Positions 1-8,591 are shown, numbered from the stretch's first letter. The stretch is 31,829 nucleotides of DNA from DASQPR01 sp035713725 (GCA_035713725.1 DASTMZ010000120.1:1-31829), one strand, 5' to 3'. Notes: generated by a model not told the origin, from the sequence alone. Made by a program: numbers and translations.

Positions 1-1
1 T

Positions 2-214
2 CGTCAGCTCGGTGCCATCGTCGACGACCGGGTCGGCGTGTCGGCCGGCGTGAAGTTCACCGATGCCGAGCTGCTCGGCATGCCGTACATCGTGGTGGTG
101 GGCCGGCGGGTCGCGGACGGGTACGTCGAGCTGCGCGACCGACGCACTGGAGACCGCCAGGACGTGTCGCTGGCCGAGATTGCGGACCGCGTGGCAGCAC
201 TGGTCTCCGGTTGA
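2..214 (+). CDS. proS: Prolyl-tRNA synthetase, C-terminal fragment
   Basis: This is the last 70 codons of a gene entering from the left edge, ending in TGA at 212-214. The visible protein matches the C-terminal anticodon-binding domain of bacterial ProRS: the run GVKFTDAELLGMPYIVVVG is followed by ELRDRRTG and a closing helix. ProRS charges tRNA-Pro with proline in the cytoplasm. The catalytic core and any editing insertion lie outside the window, so the ProRS type cannot be read here. A YbaK-type trans-editing gene lies about 1.3 kb downstream on the other strand, which fits a proline-tRNA fidelity neighbourhood. The identification rests on a short tail, but the tail is characteristic. Confidence 0.85.
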   Translation, partial: RQLGAIVDDRVGVSAGVKFTDAELLGMPYIVVVGRRVADGYVELRDRRTGDRQDVSLAEIADRVAALVSG

Positions 215-217
215 CCG

Positions 218-1369
218 CTAGGTCACCTCGGCGGTCCGGCAGCCACGCAGTTCCGCGACGAGCTGCGCTTCCTGCTCGATGAGCGTCGCGGCCTTGGTGG
301 CGGGGCGGTCGAAGTAGCTGACCTGCACGCGAAGGACAGCGCCCTTCTTCTGCGAGCGCCAGGTAGCGACGATCTCGCCGTCGACGAGAAGCGTGCCTGG
401 CGCGCCGAGCGCCGGCCAGACCACCTTTCGCTTCGACCGGTCCGGGATCAGCGTAATTCTGTCGCGCGCGAGCAGGTACGGGTCGCTCGGCGGCAGCAGC
501 CGTACGCCGGACGGCGCCCGGGAAGCATGCAGTTCGTCGATGTCGTCACGCAGCACGCAACCCGTGCTTTCGTCCCAGCTCACCTCGTGCAGATCGTCGG
601 CCAGCTCGGCAAACCGTTGCCGGGCATCCGCGGCGCCGATTTTGGTCCAGTCGGCGAAGTCGAGGGGTGTCGCGGGACCGTAGCAGCGCAAGAACCGTCG
701 GAGCAGCTCGCGGCCGGCGTCTCGCGCAGCCGGTGAGCCAATCTCAGGCATCTCCTCGCGCAGCCACTCGTCGACCCGGATGTAGCACAGCTCCCGGCCG
801 GAACGGGGCGCGATGCAGTAGGTGCCAACCACGCCGGGCAGCCGGAACAGTTCCTCGAAGATGTGCCGCGAGCCGCAACGCTCGCACCACAACGACATCG
901 ACTCGGGCAGCCGGGCGGTCATCGCGGCGCTCAGCTCGCCCTTGCCGCGAGCGCCGCCGGCCAACTCGGCGCTTGCCGCGTCGACCACCCGGTTCAGCGC
1001 CTCGGTGGGCCCGATGCCGGCCGCCGCGAGCTGGCTCGCGGCGACCTTACCCAACGTCTCGCCCAGCGATTCGTCGTCAATGCCGATCGCGCCGATCGTG
1101 AAGACGGCCAGATCCTGTGGTCGCACCAGTGCGGGCACCATGCGCGGGCCGATCACCTCGATCAGGCGGCGGTCCGACAACGCCGCGGACACCCGGTCTT
1201 CCGACACGCCGTTGACCCGGGCCAGCAATGCGACCGGCGCCGAACCGGGCGGACTGTTGCGCACACTGCAGGTTGCCGTCGCGTCCGCCATGCTGGCCGC
1301 GGCCAACCTCCGCACCAGGTGCTGCCGGCGAAGTCGGAACGCGAGCACCCGCGTGCGGGCCACCGTCAT
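218..1369 (-). CDS. Winged-helix DNA-binding protein, AlkZ/YcaQ-like (HTH_42)
   Basis: A protein of about 383 residues resembling the HTH_42 family (PF06224), which includes the AlkZ and AlkX/YcaQ DNA glycosylases. Visible family traits are an N-terminal segment with NSPPGSAP near residue 38, a middle block with a CxxC pair (LWCERCGS), and a C-terminal part with LVDGEIVATWR that closes the beta-rich domain. In the glycosylases a glutamine motif near the N-terminus is catalytic. Here the corresponding place appears to read CSVRN, with Arg37 where I expect Gln, so glycosylase activity is doubtful. The start could be ATG at 1369 or GTG two codons upstream at 1375; neither has a clear ribosome site. 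It converges on proS with a 3-bp gap. The family call is firm, the activity is not. Confidence 0.75.
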   Translation of the reverse strand: MTVARTRVLAFRLRRQHLVRRLAAASMADATATCSVRNSPPGSAPVALLARVNGVSEDRVSAALSDRRLIEVIGPRMVPALVRPQDLAVFTIGAIGIDDESLGETLGKVAASQLAAAGIGPTEALNRVVDAASAELAGGARGKGELSAAMTARLPESMSLWCERCGSRHIFEELFRLPGVVGTYCIAPRSGRELCYIRVDEWLREEMPEIGSPAARDAGRELLRRFLRCYGPATPLDFADWTKIGAADARQRFAELADDLHEVSWDESTGCVLRDDIDELHASRAPSGVRLLPPSDPYLLARDRITLIPDRSKRKVVWPALGAPGTLLVDGEIVATWRSQKKGAVLRVQVSYFDRPATKAATLIEQEAQLVAELRGCRTAEVT

Positions 1370-1475
1370 CGCCACGGGCGAAGGCTAGCGCTCCGGTCTG
1401 ACACCCGCGCAGACGAAACCGAGGCGTTCGAAGCGACCTGCGACTACCACGACGGCCGGGCTGGACAGACGACGA

Positions 1476-2030
1476 CTACGCGGGCGGCGGCACCAGCGTC
1501 GCGAGCCCGTCGATGACCTGTGCGCCGGGCAACTCCGTGAGGGCGGCGCCGGGCAGCACGATCTTGCTCCGTCGGACACCCGACCCGATCACGACGTACG
1601 GCGTTGCCGCGACGACCGCGTCCACAAAGATCGGCCAGGACGGCGGCAATCCGATCGCAGTGATGCCGCCGTATTCCATGCCGGTCTCGCGCACCGCCAC
1701 GTCCATCGGTGCAAAGCTCGCCTTGCGCACGTCGAGTAGCCGCCGGACCACGTTGTTCACGTCCGCGCGAGTGGTCGCGAGCACCATGCAAGCAGCGAAC
1801 CGCTCGACGCCTTCGCGCTTGCCCGCCACGATCACGCAGTTCGCGCTCACGTCGAGACCGACGCCGTACGTGGCGCAGAACGCCGCGGTGTCGGCGAGGT
1901 CCGGATCGATCGGCGCGACCTGAATGTCGTCGGGATCGGTCGAGCCAGACCACGCGGCAAGCGCGTCATAGACCGGGGTGGCCAACAGATCCTTACGCGT
2001 ACGGGCCGGCGCGGTGTCGAGTGTTCCCAT
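1476..2030 (-). CDS. YbaK/ProX-type aminoacyl-tRNA deacylase
   Basis: A 184-residue cytoplasmic protein made of a single YbaK/prolyl-tRNA-synthetase-associated domain (PF04073). These proteins hydrolyse mischarged aminoacyl-tRNAs in trans, typically Ala- or Cys-tRNA-Pro. The conserved strand-turn VRKASFAPMD carries the lysine used by the family, followed by the glycine-rich GGITAIGLP motif and a C-terminal GSGVRRSKIVLPG strand. Length is close to the usual single-domain size. ATG at 2030 is chosen because AGGATGG sits about 8 bases upstream; a GTG one codon earlier is possible. It is divergent from the DUF6886 gene with a 68-bp gap and lies near proS, consistent with a proofreading role. The exact substrate cannot be read from sequence. 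Confidence 0.85.
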   Translation of the reverse strand: MGTLDTAPARTRKDLLATPVYDALAAWSGSTDPDDIQVAPIDPDLADTAAFCATYGVGLDVSANCVIVAGKREGVERFAACMVLATTRADVNNVVRRLLDVRKASFAPMDVAVRETGMEYGGITAIGLPPSWPIFVDAVVAATPYVVIGSGVRRSKIVLPGAALTELPGAQVIDGLATLVPPPA

Positions 2031-2098
2031 CACGGCACCATCCTGCCGTACCGGCTAAAAGGTTTGCGCGGTGCCCGACCGACCACGACGCTGGGCCG

Positions 2099-2635
2099 AT
2101 GGGCGCACCCGTGTTGGCAGGCGACGGCGAAGTCCTGCATTTCTCCGAGGATCCGACGATCACGTTATTCACGCCGCACGTCGCACTGACGGCCCGGCAG
2201 CCGGAGGCATATGTGTGGGCGGTCGACGCGGCACAGGAGCCGGCCTATTGGTTTCCGCGCCAGTGCCCGCGAGCGATGGCGTGGGCAGTGCCCACGACCA
2301 CGGCGGCCGATCAAGCCACGATCCTCAGCCCGGGCGCACACCGGGTGCACGCCATCGAGTACGGCTGGCTGCCGGCCATGCAAGCCGTGCGACTGTTCGC
2401 GTACCGGTTCGACGCGACCGCGTTTCGACCGTTCGGCGACGCGGCCTACGTGTGCGAGGAACCGGTGTGCCCGCTCGGTGCACCAGAGCCGGTCGGCGAC
2501 GTGCTGGCTCGCCATGAGGCGGCTGGCATCGAGCTACGCCTCGTTGCCGACCTCGCACCGTGGTGGTCCGCGGTCATCGCGTCGACCGTACAGTTTTCCG
2601 GCATCCGGCTGCGCAACGCACGCACGCCGTTGTGA
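2099..2635 (+). CDS. DUF6886 family protein
   Basis: A 178-residue cytoplasmic protein with the conserved layout I associate with DUF6886: an N-terminal HFSEDPTI motif, VWAVD followed by YWFPRQCPRA, a central HAIEYGWL segment, a YRF strand and a C-terminal block ending FSGIRLRNA. No signal peptide or membrane span is seen. No biochemical function is known to me for the family. ATG 2099 leaves only 12 residues before the conserved HFSED, which fits; GTG at 2111 would shorten it further. The gene is divergent from the YbaK gene and convergent with the large secreted protein gene. Confidence 0.75.
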   Translation: MGAPVLAGDGEVLHFSEDPTITLFTPHVALTARQPEAYVWAVDAAQEPAYWFPRQCPRAMAWAVPTTTAADQATILSPGAHRVHAIEYGWLPAMQAVRLFAYRFDATAFRPFGDAAYVCEEPVCPLGAPEPVGDVLARHEAAGIELRLVADLAPWWSAVIASTVQFSGIRLRNARTPL

Positions 2636-2641
2636 GGCGGT

Positions 2642-2658
2642 GCGGTCGCGATGACCGC
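2642..2658. terminator. Hairpin between convergent genes
   Basis: A perfect 6-bp inverted repeat (GCGGTC, 5-base loop, GACCGC) lies 7 bases after the DUF6886 stop, in the gap between two converging genes. There is no T-run, as is common in GC-rich actinobacteria, so termination is inferred from position only. Confidence 0.35.
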
Positions 2659-2694
2659 GGCGCCCTGTCGGGCGGCTTGGCCGCGTCGCGGACT

Positions 2695-5600
2695 CTAGAA
2701 CAGCTTCGAGTAGGCCTGGAAGCCGGTACCGATCTGTAGCGCCGCCTGGAACGTACCGTCGCCGTTGCCCCGATACAGGAACAGCGCACCGGACGCGTTG
2801 CGGGCCACCAGATCATTGTGACCGTCGTTGTTGAAGTCACCGACGCCGATGATCGCGTTGTAGACCTGCCACCCACCGCCCAGCTTCACCGGCGCGGCAA
2901 ACCCGTTCAACTTCCCGTTGAACTGCCACAACGAACCCGACGAGTCGGTTGCCAGCACATCACCGAACCCGTCACCGTTCAGATCCCCCGCACCGACCAG
3001 AATCTTGTACCCGGACCAGCCACTGGCGATCTGCACCCGCGCCGCGAAGGTCCCCGCACCGCTGCCCTTGTAGAGCCAGATCTTGCCGGTGCTGTCCCGA
3101 CCCAGCAGATCGGCGATCCCGTCACTGGTCAGATCACCCGGCGCCACCAACGCGTTGTAGATGTTCCAACCCGTACCGATCTTCTGCTTGGTGTTCTGAC
3201 CGAAGTACGCCTGCCCGAACCCGTCGTACGCCCACAACGTGCCGGTCGTGTCCCGGACGATCAGGTCGTCGAAGCCGTCACCGTTGAAGTCGCCGAACGG
3301 CACGAGGGCGGAGAAGGTGCTGCTGCCGCCGGTGGTGCCGAGCGGCCAGGTCTCGGTGTACCCGCCGTCGAGCACCCCAGTGGGCGGGATGGCAGTGAAC
3401 CAGTGCCCCTCGCCGTCCGGCTTCACGGCCAGGAAACTCGACGCGCCGCTGCAGTCGTAGCTGCGGAACGGCGCCGCGCCACACGACACGAACATGGTGG
3501 CGGCGTTGCTCGGCAGTGGCACGGTCACCGCGGTGGACTGGCCGGCCGGTGTGACGGACAGCGTGACCGAGTATGGACCGCTGATCGCCTTCGCGCCGCC
3601 GCTCAGGAAACCGTCCCAACTCGTCTGGATTGCGTTGTCGGAGAAGCCCCCGCTGTCCGTGTGCACCAGTTCGCCAGTCGCCGCCCGACGGATCTGCAGC
3701 GACCAGGACGTAATCGGCCGCGTCAACCAGATCGATGCGGACCACGTGAACTGCGATTGCCCGGGCGACACGCTGTTGAGGAACCCGAGGTACGCCGTGC
3801 CAACCGCGACCTGAGTCGGTGGCACGTCGGGGTCCACGACGTGCACGGAGTTGTCCGCCGCCACATACGCGATGTCGCCGCCGAACTTGTCCACCGAGTA
3901 CGTCACATTGCGGTCATCGGCCACCGGACCGGCCGGCACGTTCGCCACGGTGACCGGCGCGGACGCGCTGTCGGTGTGGAAGTCGGTGAGCACCAGATCG
4001 CCGCCCGCCACGTGACGAACCAGGTAGCCGTCGCCCAGCAACGCCGGGCCGGACGGCACCGTAAACCTCGCACCAGTCTGCAGGTCGATCACCCCGGCGG
4101 CCGCGTTGCCGCCACAGCTCCAATAGACCCAACGGGTGGTCGCCTGCAACTCCTGCGGCCGGCATGTACCACCCGTCGACATCGGCCGCCCGGTGATGTT
4201 GGAGACCAGATTCGTCGACACGATCGAGCCGTTGCCCACCGCCGACCACAGCGTCTCGTACGACACCGCCGCCGCGGTGATCCCACGGCCGCCATCAAGG
4301 CTGAACTGCGACTGGGTGATGTACTGCGTCAACGACGCCGGATTGTTGATGATCAAGTGATTGTCCGACGACCCGACGATCGCGGACCCCGCCGGTACAT
4401 TCACCAGCACGCCGTTGATCGTGGAGAACACGTGCACGAATTGGTTGTTCGTGCCGAGCAGCGCCACGCCGAACCCGATGTCGAATGGGATCACACACGC
4501 GACGTGCGGCGCACACGTGATCACCGGAGGGAGCGTCAGACCGGTGGCCGGTGGCAAGGTGGCCGTGCCGCCGCCCGGATCGAGCAGATCATGGCCGTAC
4601 ATCACATACGTGCGGTCCACGCCGAGATCTGGCATCGCGTCGATGTGTCGTACCTGGCCATGCATGATCGTGACGCCGGCGTTCGTCAACGGACCGCCGA
4701 GCGATCGGAGCGCGGTGGTCTGCGGCGTGCCGGAACCGTTGCTCGACACACGGAACAGCGCCCAGTCGGACGGCGATGAGCCACCGACGACGTACGCGTT
4801 GCCGTCCGCGGATCCGGCGAGAACGCCGCCGTTCGTGGTTGTCTCGCTCTGTGCCAGCAGGGCAGCGACGGCGCCGTCCGGAGCCACGCTGGACACGGCA
4901 TCCGGCGCCGTCGCGACCGTGTCCCGCACGACCAAATGGTCGCCGACCATCGCGACGTTGTACGCGCCAAGCACCCGGGGCAGCGTGACGGCCACGTCGG
5001 CCGGTGTCGTCGGCGTGCCGGCGACGATGTCGGCGCGGGACACGAACTGCGCCATGTTCGTTGTCACGTTGTAGACCGCGACGTTGTCGGCGGACAGAAC
5101 CGCACGCGTGTTTGCCGGATCGGTACCAGAAATCGGGTAGTTGACCGCGGTGGTGAGGTCTAGCAACCCGTACTGGAGAACGCCGGCGACGCGGTACTGC
5201 AACACAACAGACGGCGGATTGCCGATCGGCTGTGTCTCGATGGCGGGGACCGTCGTCGTGCCGGCCGGCGGCGTGACGACGGCCGTAGTGAACGTCCCGT
5301 CTGGCGCATAGGTCAGCACCTCGAGCGTCTCAGGTGTGTTGACGGTCGTACGCACCAGAACGTGGTTGTCGTTAACTGAGCCCACCACGACGCCGGACGG
5401 CAACGTGAACGTTCTCGTGGTGTTCGCGGCGAGGTCGATCTCGGTGATCACCGACGGCGGCGCGGACGGGTACGCGAACCGGTCACCGCCGGCCAGCAAC
5501 GGCGTGATCGTGGTCGGCAGCCCGGTCACGACGCGGTTTGCTCCGGTGGCGTACGTCGTCCAGACGTACGTCGTGGTGCCCTGCGGCTTGTGCAGATATC

Positions 5601-5781
5601 CGGTCTCGCCCGCGAACACGACCTTGTCGAGCAGCACGTTGTTGGTTTGATCCGCCGGGAAGACCGCGACCTCGGTCGGTGTCGGTGCGGCGCTCGCCGC
5701 GAATGGCAGCACCGTAATGGCCGCCAGACCCATGAGCGAAACGGCGGCCAGAGCCGCACGCGTAGTGAAGGCACGTCTCAT
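2695..5781 (-). CDS. Large secreted FG-GAP/VCBS repeat protein
   Basis: A 1028-residue exported protein. The N-terminus has a Sec-type signal (MRRAFTTRAALAAV, hydrophobic stretch, cleavage near ASAAPT). ATG 5781 is preferred over the upstream in-frame start at 5877 because GGAG sits 6 bases upstream and the signal peptide then begins correctly. Residues about 30-650 are beta-rich and of no family I recognise. They are followed by a FlgD-Ig-like segment ending GPYSVTLSVTP. The last ~205 residues contain four FG-GAP/VCBS-type blades, each with a calcium-loop-like motif (DFNGDGFDD, DLTSDGIAD, DLNGDGFGD, DFNNDGHND). Such blades build beta-propellers in extracellular binding proteins. The ligand is unknown. 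No LPXTG or C-terminal membrane anchor is seen, so free secretion is inferred. Confidence 0.8.
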   Translation of the reverse strand: MRRAFTTRAALAAVSLMGLAAITVLPFAASAAPTPTEVAVFPADQTNNVLLDKVVFAGETGYLHKPQGTTTYVWTTYATGANRVVTGLPTTITPLLAGGDRFAYPSAPPSVITEIDLAANTTRTFTLPSGVVVGSVNDNHVLVRTTVNTPETLEVLTYAPDGTFTTAVVTPPAGTTTVPAIETQPIGNPPSVVLQYRVAGVLQYGLLDLTTAVNYPISGTDPANTRAVLSADNVAVYNVTTNMAQFVSRADIVAGTPTTPADVAVTLPRVLGAYNVAMVGDHLVVRDTVATAPDAVSSVAPDGAVAALLAQSETTTNGGVLAGSADGNAYVVGGSSPSDWALFRVSSNGSGTPQTTALRSLGGPLTNAGVTIMHGQVRHIDAMPDLGVDRTYVMYGHDLLDPGGGTATLPPATGLTLPPVITCAPHVACVIPFDIGFGVALLGTNNQFVHVFSTINGVLVNVPAGSAIVGSSDNHLIINNPASLTQYITQSQFSLDGGRGITAAAVSYETLWSAVGNGSIVSTNLVSNITGRPMSTGGTCRPQELQATTRWVYWSCGGNAAAGVIDLQTGARFTVPSGPALLGDGYLVRHVAGGDLVLTDFHTDSASAPVTVANVPAGPVADDRNVTYSVDKFGGDIAYVAADNSVHVVDPDVPPTQVAVGTAYLGFLNSVSPGQSQFTWSASIWLTRPITSWSLQIRRAATGELVHTDSGGFSDNAIQTSWDGFLSGGAKAISGPYSVTLSVTPAGQSTAVTVPLPSNAATMFVSCGAAPFRSYDCSGASSFLAVKPDGEGHWFTAIPPTGVLDGGYTETWPLGTTGGSSTFSALVPFGDFNGDGFDDLIVRDTTGTLWAYDGFGQAYFGQNTKQKIGTGWNIYNALVAPGDLTSDGIADLLGRDSTGKIWLYKGSGAGTFAARVQIASGWSGYKILVGAGDLNGDGFGDVLATDSSGSLWQFNGKLNGFAAPVKLGGGWQVYNAIIGVGDFNNDGHNDLVARNASGALFLYRGNGDGTFQAALQIGTGFQAYSKLF
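2698..3312 (-). repeat. FG-GAP/VCBS coding repeats
   Basis: Four tandem coding repeats of roughly 50 residues form the C-terminus of the secreted protein. At DNA level the units share stretches such as the complement of GACGGGTTCGGTGATG-type loops, but they are diverged enough to be protein repeats rather than recent DNA duplications. Confidence 0.6.
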
Positions 5782-6054
5782 GGGTCGCTCCAAGCGCGAG
5801 TCGCCGAACCGGTGCAAGGCCGAGCGACCCGATGCTGCCGCCCGTATCAGCGAGGGGATGCTAGCAACGCCGCGCACGACGCGCTGTCCCGTTTCGGCTC
5901 TGCCCGCCGTCCCCGCTCGACCAACTGGCAGTAGTCGCCGCGTTCCCGCACGTCAGGACCGTGGCCGCAGCAGTAACCTGACACTGTGGACGACCACCGT
6001 CGGCGCGGACCCGGCGTGGCGCGGATCGGCGCGGCCGGGCCTTAGGGTGACCGG

Positions 6055-6798
6055 GTGCGCGAGTTCGTCAAACGCCGCCCGCCGGCCACTCCTGGCTCGA
6101 TCCCCGATGTGCTGGGCATGTTCATCGCCGAGGTCCGCTTCTATCGCGAGATCGCGCCGGTCATCGGCCTACGCGTGCCGGCCTGCTACCGCGCCGAGGA
6201 CGGCGAGGACGGCACCCTTTTGGTGCTCGAGGATCTCTCCGACTGGACCCCGGGCGCCGATCCGGTGGCCTACGCGACGATCCTTCGCGACATGCACGGG
6301 CGCTGGTCGGGAATCGCCTCGCGACGGTGGCCGTGGCTACGCCCGATCGGTGCGGGAGAGGCCGAGGTCGCCGCGCTATACGCCGACGTGTGGCCGTCGC
6401 TGTCCGAGCATCCAGGTCTTTCACCGCGGGTACGGGAGATGGGCGTACGCCTCCTCGCGGGTCTACCCGCCGCACCGCAGAGTGGGCCGACCACGTTGTG
6501 CCACGGGGACGCGTCGATGCGCAACGCCCGCACCAGTGACAGCGGCGAGATCGCGCTGCTGGACTGGGAGGACGTCACGGCCGGGTACGGCGTCGACGAC
6601 CTCGCCTGGTTACTGGTGTCCTCGGTGGCGCCGGAACGATGGGACGAGACGATCGACGCGTACGGCACGAGTGACGGTCTGCGTCTGGCGTGGCCGTACA
6701 CGATTCAGCAGGGGCTGTTCTCGCTTTCCGACGATCCGGACGGCCCGGACGCGGACGGTTGGTGCGCGCGGCTGGCCGAGGCGGCGCGCCGACTCTGA
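6055..6798 (+). CDS. Short APH-type phosphotransferase
   Basis: A 247-residue protein of the aminoglycoside phosphotransferase/kinase-like fold. The C-lobe is intact: CHGDASMRN provides the catalytic HGDxxxxN motif and LLDWED provides the metal-binding acid. The preceding LVLEDLSD strand marks the hinge. The N-lobe is short. The reading frame is closed by TAG at 6043, and translation can only begin at GTG 6055, giving VREFVKRRP, so the usual glycine-rich nucleotide loop is missing while a candidate lysine remains. It may be a small family variant or an N-terminally truncated gene. The substrate is unknown; many relatives act on small metabolites rather than antibiotics. It converges on the YcaQ-family gene. 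Confidence 0.7.
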   Translation: MREFVKRRPPATPGSIPDVLGMFIAEVRFYREIAPVIGLRVPACYRAEDGEDGTLLVLEDLSDWTPGADPVAYATILRDMHGRWSGIASRRWPWLRPIGAGEAEVAALYADVWPSLSEHPGLSPRVREMGVRLLAGLPAAPQSGPTTLCHGDASMRNARTSDSGEIALLDWEDVTAGYGVDDLAWLLVSSVAPERWDETIDAYGTSDGLRLAWPYTIQQGLFSLSDDPDGPDADGWCARLAEAARRL

Positions 6799-6813
6799 TC
6801 TTGCGGGGATCAG
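6795..6813. terminator. Hairpin spanning convergent stops
   Basis: CTGATC, a 7-base loop and GATCAG form a 6-bp stem that covers both stop codons of the converging phosphotransferase and YcaQ-family genes. A bidirectional terminator role is inferred from placement only. Confidence 0.3.
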
Positions 6814-7916
6814 GCGGCTAGTTGTAGCTCCAGCTCGAGCCAGTGCGCGAGATCCGTGATTTCGCGGTGCACGGCGGCGCTCATCGTCTTGGTGAACGTC
6901 ACGTCCTGATGAATCGCGTCGACCCGCAACACTCCCGCCTTCGGGTCGGCGGTCGCGTCGAGCTTGCCGACAAACGCGTCGCCGTAGAGGATCGGCAGCG
7001 CGTAGTAGCCCCATCGACGCTGTGACTTGGGCTTGAACATCTCGAGCGCGTAGTCGAACTCGAAGATCTCGATGGTCCGCTTCCGGTCGTATACCAGGCG
7101 GTCCAACGGCGACAGCAAGGCCGCGCGGCCGGCGAACGGTTGGCCAAGCTGCGCCGGATCGACGCGCCACGTGCCGCGGACACCGTCGATCACCGCCGGT
7201 TCGCCGACCTCGCCAACGTCGGCCGGCTCCACCGGGCACGCCGGTCCCTTGGCGCGCGCGATGCCGAGCGCACGCAATCGCCGTTCATTGCGCGCGCGCC
7301 ATGCCTCGGCCGCGGGGATCATCGGGCCGTCCGGGTAGACCCGCGACGCCAGATCCCAGAGCCGGTCACGACCGTCACGGCCGGCGACCGCGATCTCGCC
7401 CCGCTCCACCATCAGTTCGAGCAGCATGGCGAGGTTGCGGTTGTTGTTCCAGCCGCTCGACCGCCACGGTACGTCGCACGTGTCGGGCAACTCCCGTGCC
7501 GGTAACGGCCCGTCGCTGCGCAGCAGAGACAGGACATCGCGACGACACCCGTCGTTCGCCTTCACCCACCTGAGCTGAGCCTGCAGGTACGGACGCACGT
7601 CGGTGCGCCCCGGCCAGTCGGCCATGTCTGCTCGATAGAGCGCGAGATCCTCGCCCGGCCGGATCATGCCTTGCAGTTCCACGAGTGCGCGTGCGTCCAG
7701 CGCGTCGTCAAGATCAGCCGGCGAGTACGACGGACCTAAACGGCTCCACAGCACGAGATCCGCGCTCGGCGCCACGGAGGCGGTCAAGTCGATCTGCAGC
7801 ATCGTCAGGTGTCGTACGACGTCGAGCAGACCCGTCGGCCGGGACTTGTCCAGCAACTGTGCGCGGATCGCGATGCGGCGCGCATCGGTCGCAGACAGCT
7901 GATGGATGGTCACCAT
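6810..7916 (-). CDS. YcaQ/AlkX-family DNA glycosylase-like protein
   Basis: A 368-residue winged-helix protein of PF06224 (YcaQ, renamed AlkX in part). Family members bind DNA and several unhook alkylated or cross-linked bases. The N-terminal HTH region is followed by LQID (Gln41-Ile42-Asp43), which matches the Q-hydrophobic-D catalytic motif of the AlkX clade, then SADLVLWSRLG. Further on are a cysteine-poor middle wing and the C-terminal LPILYGDAFVGKLDATAD motif typical of the family. ATG 7916 gives a natural N-terminus. The gene lies between a phosphotransferase and a GNAT gene, with no sign of an operon. Activity on interstrand cross-links is inferred from the motif only. Confidence 0.82.
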   Translation of the reverse strand: MVTIHQLSATDARRIAIRAQLLDKSRPTGLLDVVRHLTMLQIDLTASVAPSADLVLWSRLGPSYSPADLDDALDARALVELQGMIRPGEDLALYRADMADWPGRTDVRPYLQAQLRWVKANDGCRRDVLSLLRSDGPLPARELPDTCDVPWRSSGWNNNRNLAMLLELMVERGEIAVAGRDGRDRLWDLASRVYPDGPMIPAAEAWRARNERRLRALGIARAKGPACPVEPADVGEVGEPAVIDGVRGTWRVDPAQLGQPFAGRAALLSPLDRLVYDRKRTIEIFEFDYALEMFKPKSQRRWGYYALPILYGDAFVGKLDATADPKAGVLRVDAIHQDVTFTKTMSAAVHREITDLAHWLELELQLAA

Positions 7917-7988
7917 TCGAGGCTAGGCCACTGGTCCGACCGTACGGGGGCGTGGCGGACCACCGGGTGAGTGTGTTAGGCACGAGTC

Positions 7989-8591
7989 TTGTCGGTCAGT
8001 GATGTCGTCGTAGTGCCCGCCAACGAGGCGAGCTGGGATGACCTGCAGGCGGTGTTCGGGCGCGGCGGCGCGGCGAAGTGCCAGTGCCAGCGGATCAAGC
8101 TCGGCGACCACGACTGGTACCGGATGCCCGTCGAGGAGCGGTCGCACCGGCTCCGCGAGGAGACCGACTGCGGCCACCCGGATTCGGATGGCACCAGCGG
8201 CCTGGTCGCGTATCTGGACGGGGAGCCGGTCGGCTGGGTCGCCGTCGAGCCACGGGCCAACTACCGGCGGCTGCGAGGGTCGTCGGTGCCGTGGACCGGC
8301 CGATTCGAGGACCCGGACGATCCGGACGTCTGGGCGATTGTCTGCTTCGCGATCCGGCCCGGCTACCGGCAACAGCACCTGACCCGACCGCTCGCGACGG
8401 CAGCCGTTGAGTACGCACGAGCGCACGGCGCGAAGGCCGTCGAGGGATATCCGATGGTTCCCAGGTCAGGGCAGAACGTGTCGTGGGGCGAGATGAACGT
8501 CGGATCCCGCAACACGTTCGCGGCTGCCGGGCTCCGCGAGGTCAGCCATCCGACCACTCGCCGCCTCGTGATGCGACTCGACTTCGACTAG
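7989..8591 (+). CDS. GNAT-family N-acetyltransferase
   Basis: A protein of about 200 residues with a GNAT fold. Visible parts are an N-terminal KCQCQR segment, strand GLVAYLDGEPVGWVAVEPR, the core strand VWAIVCFAIRPGYR followed by helix PLATAAVEYARAHGAKAVEGYP, and the terminal NTFAAAGLREV element. The acetyl-CoA pyrophosphate loop normally carries a glycine pair (RGRG or similar); here it reads RQQHLT, which is unusual. The reading frame is open only after TAG at 7977. TTG 7989 or GTG 8013 are the possible starts; TTG is given because it retains more of the N-terminus. The substrate is unknown. It ends 8 bp from the converging serine hydrolase gene. Confidence 0.75.
   Translation: MSVSDVVVVPANEASWDDLQAVFGRGGAAKCQCQRIKLGDHDWYRMPVEERSHRLREETDCGHPDSDGTSGLVAYLDGEPVGWVAVEPRANYRRLRGSSVPWTGRFEDPDDPDVWAIVCFAIRPGYRQQHLTRPLATAAVEYARAHGAKAVEGYPMVPRSGQNVSWGEMNVGSRNTFAAAGLREVSHPTTRRLVMRLDFD

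Noticed and set aside
2818..4779. Long plus-strand open frame of 653 codons antisense to the secreted protein
   Set aside because: Arg- and His-rich composition without any motif, and exactly antisense to a gene with clear signal peptide and repeats. It is a GC-bias shadow.
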